The notes under the pieces are model-generated. The model was not told where the DNA came from and did no database searches. It saw nothing but the letters and a program-made list of their open reading frames with translations. The translations under genes were made by a program, and so were the position numbers. Source: Jacaranda mimosifolia (taxonomy: Eukaryota; Streptophyta; Magnoliopsida; Lamiales; Bignoniaceae). Taken from it: 64,000 nt of DNA. The DNA lies in contig CM032121.1 of assembly GCA_018894105.1 (NCBI GenBank), positions 30,976,230 through 31,040,229 of the forward strand, in the 5' to 3' direction. Below, piece after piece: positions 59,664-64,000 of the stretch (position 1 is its first letter; each line of letters begins with the position of its first letter).

Positions 59664-60235
59664 CACTGCTAAAAAAATTGCTATTTGCGATGGATATTGA
59701 GACAACAAAAATCCATCGCAAAAACCTTGGTCACAAATTTTTGCGAAGGATTTTGTGATGTCCCATTTTGCGATGGATTTTTTCAATGGATTGGCAACGG
59801 ACTTGAGACGTCACTTCTGCGATGTCTTTGCAACGGAATTGTCTGTCGCAATGTTGCGATGGACAACCTACGTTTGATTTTGTTATGCACTAATAAAAAC
59901 AAACCCTCTAAATACTTACAAAAATAACAGAACTATCTTACTTGTATAATATTTTTTTATAATAAATAAAATAGTCAGATAGTTATATTTCTTTTTGATT
60001 TCTATCTAGCTATTTTATTTATTATAAAAAAATATTATGCAAGTAAGATAGTTCTGTTATTTTTGTAAGTATAGGGTTTGTCTTTATTAGTGCGTAATTT
60101 TGCGACAAATATGCTATCCATCGCAACATTGCGATTTCTTCAAAAAAAATTTGCGACAGACATTTTCATTGCAAAATTTATTTTTTTGTGATGGAAATTT
60201 TCATCACAAATTTTTAATTTTTTTTTATTAAAAAT
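59664..60235. mobile_element. CACTA-3: terminus and subterminal array of another CACTA family
   Basis: It starts CACTGCTAAAAAAATTGC at 59664. Many copies of TTGCGATGG and CCATCGCA follow in both orientations (59686-59860 and 60118-60230). TCA precedes it and would be half of a target duplication. The opposite end, expected as TTTTTTAGCAGTG, is not found in the window, so the full extent is unknown. It may run past 64000 or be truncated. No transposase frame is seen. Confidence 0.65.
59887..60093. repeat. 207-bp near-perfect foldback (MITE-like hairpin)
   Basis: The arms of about 92 bp begin GCACTAATAAAAACAAACCC on the left and GCACTAATAAAGACAAACCC on the complement of the right. By eye they differ by one 4-bp indel and about four or five substitutions. 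The loop is about 20 bp. It interrupts the subterminal array of CACTA-3. No target duplication is clear (GTTAT left, GTAAT right). Confidence 0.9.
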
Positions 60236-61315
60236 TATGTGTCCTATATCAAATTGAAACCTATAATCAACCAATACTAATAGTTCTTCGCATTACTTAC
60301 TAATCATCAATACACCAATACTTAAATATTATTTTACGTAAAATCAAATCAAACTAAACTATCAGTATTTTTGTAATTTTCCAAAAATACGATCATAAGC
60401 CATTAAAACAAATCCAAATCTCATAGGTCATTTTCTAAATAACAACCTCATATCTTCATTCAATAAAGAAAGCTACATTTTTTAATATATACATAGGGAA
60501 TCTTCCAAGGTTTACAATTAAAACCTCAAAACTACATGAATCTAAAATTGCAATGCCCAAATAATAATAACTCAAATCAAATAAATACATTAAAGTCATT
60601 AAATACAATAAACTCTTGAAAAATTCATTTTCTTTAACAAGAATCAAATTAACATTATAAATCTAAAAGTCTAATTTATATTACAATGAACATCTAACAT
60701 ATAATGCAAATTACAATATAATATAATTCATATTGTCCAATATATAAACCAAACCGTAATTGAAATATAATTCACAAAATAATACTAAAAAAGGTACCTT
60801 ACTCTATATAAAGATTTATAAAAAAATTCAACATCTTAACATATCCAAATCTGCAATATAACACAATAAAAACAAAATTGGAAAAATAAAAAATAAAAAA
60901 ACTATAAAAAAAATGAGAATAGGAAGTTGGCCAATGTAATCCAAATCTACAATATTACAACAAAAACAAAATTAGAATAATGAGTAACGAAAATACAAAC
61001 TAAAACAACATACATTGAATATGATAAACTAATATATAGTTCAATATAAATCAACTAGATAACTCAACTTAATCACACACATAATTTACAAAATATAAAT
61101 TCAATATAAGCAGGCATACATCTCATTATAAACCAATATATAATTTAATATAAATCCAACACATAATTCAATATAAATGCAACATATATTAAATTCTAAT
61201 ATGATACATAATATATAAACTAAGAAAAAAAAAGAAAAAAAAAAACCCTTTTAAAGTAACCACCATATCCAAATGCCCAAAAATTTTTAAAACCTATACT
61301 ATTAGAATAAAAAGT
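60236..61315. other. AT-rich interval, nothing recognised
   Basis: A-rich on the plus strand, with no frames or termini of note. It is presumably the interior of CACTA-3. Confidence 0.45.
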
Positions 61316-61317
61316 TT

Positions 61318-61640
61318 TTTCCATCTCCCAGACAGACGCCAACCGATCGCGCGGTCAGCTTCTGGCCTCGCGTGGCGGCTAGATCTGGCCTTCGTATGAA
61401 GCCAGTAGTGACTGGCTGTTGGCTCCGCGCAGAACCCAGCAGCAGGCAATTGTGCAAGGCAAGTGACCACACAAGTGCTGGCCTGACCCCGCGCGGCCTC
61501 TCACGACCACTGGCTACGAGAAGCCTTGCACGACTGATAGGCTAGCGTGGCCTCGCGCGGTAGCCAGCGGCGGTCGCTGTCGGGCCACACCAACAACTGC
61601 TGCAGCCTTGTGCGGCCAGTAAGCTCTCGCCAACAGAGCA
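61318..61640 (-). other. GC-rich block, possible cassette of CACTA-3
   Basis: Abruptly GC-rich, with repeated GGCCTCGCGyGG, GCCAGTAG/GCCAGCGG and CTGGC strings. On the minus strand a 46-codon frame starts with ATG at about 61642 (MLCWRELTGRTRLQQ) and ends inside the block. I do not recognise it. Position and composition parallel the cassettes of CACTA-1 and CACTA-2. Confidence 0.5.
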
Positions 61641-61719
61641 TGCAGGTTTGGTTAAATGAAAAAAAGAAAAAAAAGAAAGAAAGAAAAGGAGAGGAGGAGG
61701 AATAAGGGGGAAGGAAGGA

Positions 61720-61732
61720 GGAGACTTATATA
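61720..61732 (-). promoter_or_regulatory. TATA-like box upstream of the GC-rich block
   Basis: On the minus strand CACACTATATAAGTC is followed by a CT-rich leader of about 70 bp and then the ATG near 61642. The layout resembles a plant promoter and 5' leader. It may be fortuitous. Confidence 0.3.
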
Positions 61733-61734
61733 GT

Positions 61735-62639
61735 GTGAGGAGTTAAGAAGGTTGATGCAAATTCAGGCTTTCTGTAAAATATTTTTTTAATATTAAATTT
61801 AAAATTTAAAATTTTTATATTATATATAATAGTTTATTTTTTAATTTAAATTTTAGATTTTAAACTTTAAATCTTCAATCTCAAATTTTAATTTTAAAGC
61901 TTATTTATTATGTATGATTTTTAAATTTATATTTTGATTATTGATAACCTTTTAGTGTTATATTATATTTTTAAGGATAATTTTATTTTATAATGAATTT
62001 TTTAATATTAATTATTTAATTTTTAGATAGTTAAATATATCATATTGATATGCATATTAATATATATAATTCCTTATGTATGAATAAAAAAGTAAACGTT
62101 AAATGATAGATAAAAAATAAAAATTCAGAATATAATAACAAATAAAAGCCAAATGATCGACTTTATCTATTATTAAAGAGAAAAGTATAAAATTAATATA
62201 ATGATTTTATCTATTTATAGTTTTCCTTTTATAGTATTAATAACATTAAATTTATCAATGTATATATTATGTTAAACTATTGATTCTAAATTAATGTATT
62301 TAATAATAAATATCACAAAAGATTACAAGTGTAAAATAATATTTGACATGATGCTAATTTTACTAACTAATTATCAATTATACAATTTATAAATTTAAAT
62401 ATTATTATCTTAATTAATTTTACTCATTCTTTTCACTCATAACACATAAATAACATTTTCATGATCAAATGTTTTTTAATATTATTATTACTTTTATTTT
62501 TTATATTAATTAAAAGTATAGCACTATTGATTATAATATATATATAACTAATATGAGTTATATAACATTAACTATTTATGTAGAATTTGTATAAATTAGT
62601 ATATAACTATTTTATAATAATTAATCTAACTCTTTAAAG
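61735..62639. other. AT-rich interval, nothing recognised
   Basis: Very AT-rich, with short frames only. Confidence 0.5.
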
Positions 62640-63183
62640 CCAATCAGCTTTAATCATAACATTGAAAATGCAAATAGGATAACTGGCTACTACATTGAAT
62701 ATGAGAACAAGGAGTTTTGTTGAGTGATACTGAGATGAATCCTAAATGGGAAGGAAAGGAAAATTGCAATACTATTTCTTTGAGAAAATGGTAGAAAGTT
62801 GGAAGAATTTCAGAACGTTCCCTCATCCTTAGAGGAAATGGAAGAGGAATCACAGTTGAGAAAGGAGAAAAACAAAAAATTGAAGAAGTTGAACCTATCA
62901 TACCACCTCCACCATTCCTTCAGAGGCTTAAGAAGCAAAAATTGAACAAGTAATTTCAACAATTTTTGGAGGTCTTCAAGGAACTTCACATAAATATTCT
63001 ATTTGCTGAAACATTAAAATAAATTCTAAGTTATGCAAAGTTTATGAAAGCCATTTTATCTAAGAAAAAACATTTGAGTGAATTTGAAATAGTAGCTATC
63101 ATAGAGGAACGTAATACAATCATCTAAAAGAAGTTATCCCTAAAGCTCAAGTATCCTAGGAGTTTCAACATACCATGCAACGG
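62640..63183 (+). pseudogene. Athila-type gypsy gag to protease linker remnant
   Basis: Plus-strand text reads SDTEMNPKWEGKENC and NTISLRK near 62723-62790 in one frame, then, after a frame change, PPPPFLQRLKKQKLNK, FLEVFKELHINILFAETLK, ILSKKKHLSEFEIVAIIEE and YPRSFNIPC (about 62905-63175). This is the conserved stretch between gag and protease in Athila-like elements, whose relatives read SDTE.NP and QRL(K)KQK.D.QF..FLE.FKKLHINIPFAEAL. Three in-frame TAA codons and at least one frameshift mark it as dead. Neither protease nor LTR of this element is seen. Confidence 0.8.
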
Positions 63184-63352
63184 ATGCATAATGGTATGGG
63201 TTTTAGGGTGAGCTCCCTTAGAGGGATATGCTCATGTTGCGCGAGGAAGCGTGTGAGCACTTTATAGAAGCATTCTTGGTGCAAAACTTAGTTACTCTTA
63301 TGACACGGGATAGTGTGAGGTCAACGTATAGTTAGAAAAATTTTGCATGGTT
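63184..63352. other. Short unassigned gap before the terminal LTR
   Basis: No motif seen. In a complete Athila element the protease would follow here, but the text does not continue it. Confidence 0.4.
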
Positions 63353-64000
63353 TGTTGAAATAGTGCTTCACAAGCCAATTAGATTGGCATGTAAACTATT
63401 TCACTTGTGATACAATCTTGATTGAATGATATTCTTGAAATCGCCATCTTCATCTTATGTTTATATTTACTTCACTAACATTTGGTTGAAGCCTTTAAAT
63501 CACACAAAACTACGGGACTTGGTCATGCACTAGTTGATGATCATGAAACAAGTCTTACATGATCATGATCTTAAATCTTCCAAGTCATATGATCTTATAA
63601 GACAGGTCATCTAAGATTCGGATAGACTTACACTAATGATGCATAAATCCAAAGCTTGAATGTTGCACCGTTTCCATGAGCAATTTCATATGAGATATAG
63701 GTGCATATGAATGGGTGCTTGTTATAGAACAAGTTACAGACGGCCCTCCCAGAGAATCCACTAGATAGCCAAAGAGGCAAGTTCTTCAGTTTACGCTAGT
63801 GTATATATTTAGTCCTTTGACCTGAAGATCTATGGTAACCTTGTGTTTAGGTCCTTATGTTTTGACTCTTCCCTGACCACGTAGCGGGTTGTTTAGGTGG
63901 TGATTGGGCATAAACTACTTAGACATGGAGGTTTGTGAGATCTAAGAGGGGATCTGACTCCTTGTTGTTGTGAAGGGCAAGTACATCTACTATGTATTCT
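63353..64000 (+). repeat. Start of a copia-type LTR running off the window, related to 40900-42645
   Basis: It begins TGTTGAAATAGTGCTTCAC and matches the reverse complement of about 42000-42645 to the window end, for example TTGGTTGAAGCC (63482) and GGGCATAAACTACTTAGACA (63908). The preceding bases are not purine-rich, so it is more likely a 5' or solo LTR than a 3' LTR. Confidence 0.7.

Noticed and set aside
1..64000. CRISPR array, prokaryotic operons or an undescribed defence-type system
   Set aside because: The repeats found are TE-derived tandem or inverted repeats without spacer structure, and all recognisable proteins are plant retrotransposon proteins.

Overview
This is plant nuclear DNA, most likely from a eudicot. 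It is AT-rich and contains no prokaryotic gene layout. Nearly everything I can identify belongs to plant transposable elements: Ty3/gypsy elements of the Tat and Athila type, Ty1/copia elements, and CACTA-type DNA transposons. I found no convincing host gene, tRNA, rRNA or CRISPR array. All TE coding regions carry stops, frameshifts or lost catalytic residues, so I read the window as a silent, repeat-rich (heterochromatin-like) interval.

Layout. 1-5431: non-coding, LTR-like sequence with an internal duplication. 5432-6911: a one-ended CACTA-like remnant with tandem repeats. 6912-9640: AT-rich, with a T-rich tandem repeat. 9641-30073: a minus-orientation gypsy-type solo LTR (flanks ATGTT/ATATT), split by a non-autonomous CACTA-type element, CACTA-1 (10686-28276, target duplication ATA). 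CACTA-1 is in turn split by a nearly complete Tat-lineage gypsy element, Tat-1 (14169-24777, minus strand, target duplication GTATA). Tat-1 has two LTRs, gag, protease, RT, RNase H and integrase on the minus strand. An additional antisense ORF (aORF) with its own TATA box lies on the plus strand. 31314-38676: a full-length Ty1/copia element on the minus strand.

38677-47660: wreckage of further Tat elements (Tat-2). It contains aORF pieces, a 47-bp minisatellite and gag-protease, but no RT or integrase. An unrelated 1.75-kb LTR sits inside it (40900-42645). 47664-50990: a gypsy gag remnant on the plus strand whose N-terminal part is repeated in tandem with a period of about 400 bp. 51181-59119: a short copia LTR with a tRNA-Met primer-binding site, split by CACTA-2 (51217-58717, target duplication CCA). 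CACTA-2 is an inverted relative of CACTA-1. 59664 onward: the end of a third CACTA family, holding a 207-bp near-perfect hairpin and a GC-rich block. 62640-63183: an Athila gag remnant. 63353-64000: the start of an LTR related to 40900-42645 in the opposite orientation.

The elements do not form a pathway. What the window records is an order of insertion: solo LTR, then CACTA-1, then Tat-1; and separately copia LTR, then CACTA-2. The points most worth following are the module-shuffled CACTA pair with its GC-rich cassettes, the aORF with its promoter, the two unrelated minisatellites at equivalent places in Tat elements, and the long hairpin.
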